From: JAWVYT01 sp046483065
GTDB taxonomy: Bacteria > Gemmatimonadota > Gemmatimonadetes > Longimicrobiales > RSA9
DNA length: 64,000 nt
Assembly: GCA_046483065.1 (NCBI GenBank)
Contig: JAWODW010000089.1
Coordinates: 62,001 to 126,000 of the forward strand
Direction of reading: 5' to 3'
This document shows positions 63,576 to 64,000 of the stretch, in pieces; the stretch's first letter is position 1, and every line of letters starts with the position of its first letter. Below the pieces are notes generated by a model, which did no database searches, was not told the DNA's origin, and saw nothing but the letters and a program-made list of their open reading frames with translations. The translations under genes were made by a program, and so were the position numbers.

Positions 63576-63973
63576 CCGTTCGAGTCCCCGGAGGCGTCAT
63601 CGGGCCGCGCGTCCTCGATGACGTCGGCCACGGCCCGGAGCTCGCGGCCGACCCGGACGAGCCGGTCCCGGGCGGTGAGGACGTAGGCGTAATCGAAGTA
63701 GGCGTTCACGGGGTCGTCCGCCCCCACGTACTGCTCCAGGATGAGTGCGTCCATACGCTCTTTCAGGTGGCCGAGGACCACGTCGAGGGCCCGCAGCAGC
63801 CGGTCCTGCTCGGTCAGGGAGGCTACGGACACGTCGCCCTGGAGCGGGAGCCGTTCGTCCAGCGCCGCGAGCGCCTCCGGTGGCGCGGCCACGCCCCCAC
63901 GACCGGCGTCGAGCATCCGCTCCGCCGCCGAGTTCAGCGCCGTGATCTCTTCGTATGTCAGCTCCAGGATCAT
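63572..63973 (-). CDS. Hypothetical helical protein
   Basis: A 133-residue, mostly helical cytoplasmic protein starting MILELTYEEITALN; a GGGAGCGGG site lies just upstream of the ATG. There is no signal, membrane segment or known motif. A block with VNAYFDYAYVLTARDRL stands out. Its stop overlaps the SDR start (ATGA), so they are co-translated. I do not recognise the family. Confidence 0.65.
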   Translation of the reverse strand: MILELTYEEITALNSAAERMLDAGRGGVAAPPEALAALDERLPLQGDVSVASLTEQDRLLRALDVVLGHLKERMDALILEQYVGADDPVNAYFDYAYVLTARDRLVRVGRELRAVADVIEDARPDDASGDSNG

Positions 63974-64000
63974 CCCGCTCCCACGCACATCCGGTGTCTA

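Overview
The window is high-GC DNA from a Gram-negative bacterium: it carries TonB-receptor, outer-membrane barrel and lipoprotein genes, and many secreted enzymes of the kind common in Gemmatimonadota. That phylum is my best guess, from gene content and style only (secreted tricorn protease, VIT/VWA protein, ScsB-like DsbD, metacaspases, many lone class-C hydrolases); no rRNA or phylogenetic marker was compared.

Layout. 1-6.3 kb: VIT/VWA protein divergent from a DsbD, thioredoxin-fold and M23 peptidase run. 6.3-17 kb: repeat-rich spacer, tricorn protease, acyl-CoA ligase, secreted C1 (PepC-like) peptidase, class-C serine hydrolase, a small acidic protein. 17-19.2 kb: PD40 propeller lipoprotein and a tRNA-Asn with a strong terminator. 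19.2-26 kb: a three-gene operon (large N6-adenine methyltransferase, small PLD-like protein, SNF2 helicase) that looks like a compact DISARM/BREX-like defence locus beside the tRNA. 26-38 kb: CsaA, proline dehydrogenase and an accessory island of secreted lipoproteins and two chymotrypsin-fold proteases. Both proteases are damaged: one by a 1-nt frameshift, the other by a complete IS21-family element with a 4-bp target duplication whose removal exactly restores the frame. 38-46 kb: GyrA-like subunit, Fur-box-controlled TonB receptor plus TlpA-like thioredoxin, alpha/beta hydrolase and MIP18 protein. 46-55.4 kb: a signalling block with a cyclic-nucleotide-binding SpoIIE-type phosphatase divergent from an MBL hydrolase, metacaspase, CHASE2 adenylate cyclase, FecR-like protein and GAF/HD-GYP protein. 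55.5-61 kb: outer-membrane and lipoprotein genes, a secreted EEP phosphodiesterase, and a second caspase with a CsgG/TolB-like partner. 61-64 kb: a SelW/Rdx-type selenoprotein gene with in-frame UGA and a plausible SECIS hairpin, 6-phosphofructokinase, SDR and small proteins.

The most notable items are the UGA-containing SelW gene (invisible to ordinary ORF calling), the caspase-cyclase-HD-GYP-phosphatase block, the methyltransferase/PLD-like/helicase operon, the IS21 interruption, and a family of about 230-300 bp nested palindromic intergenic repeats built on GACTGGGGGACTGGGG. Three secreted-protein genes show single-base frame breaks; these could be decay, slippage control, or sequence errors, and only read-level data can tell.
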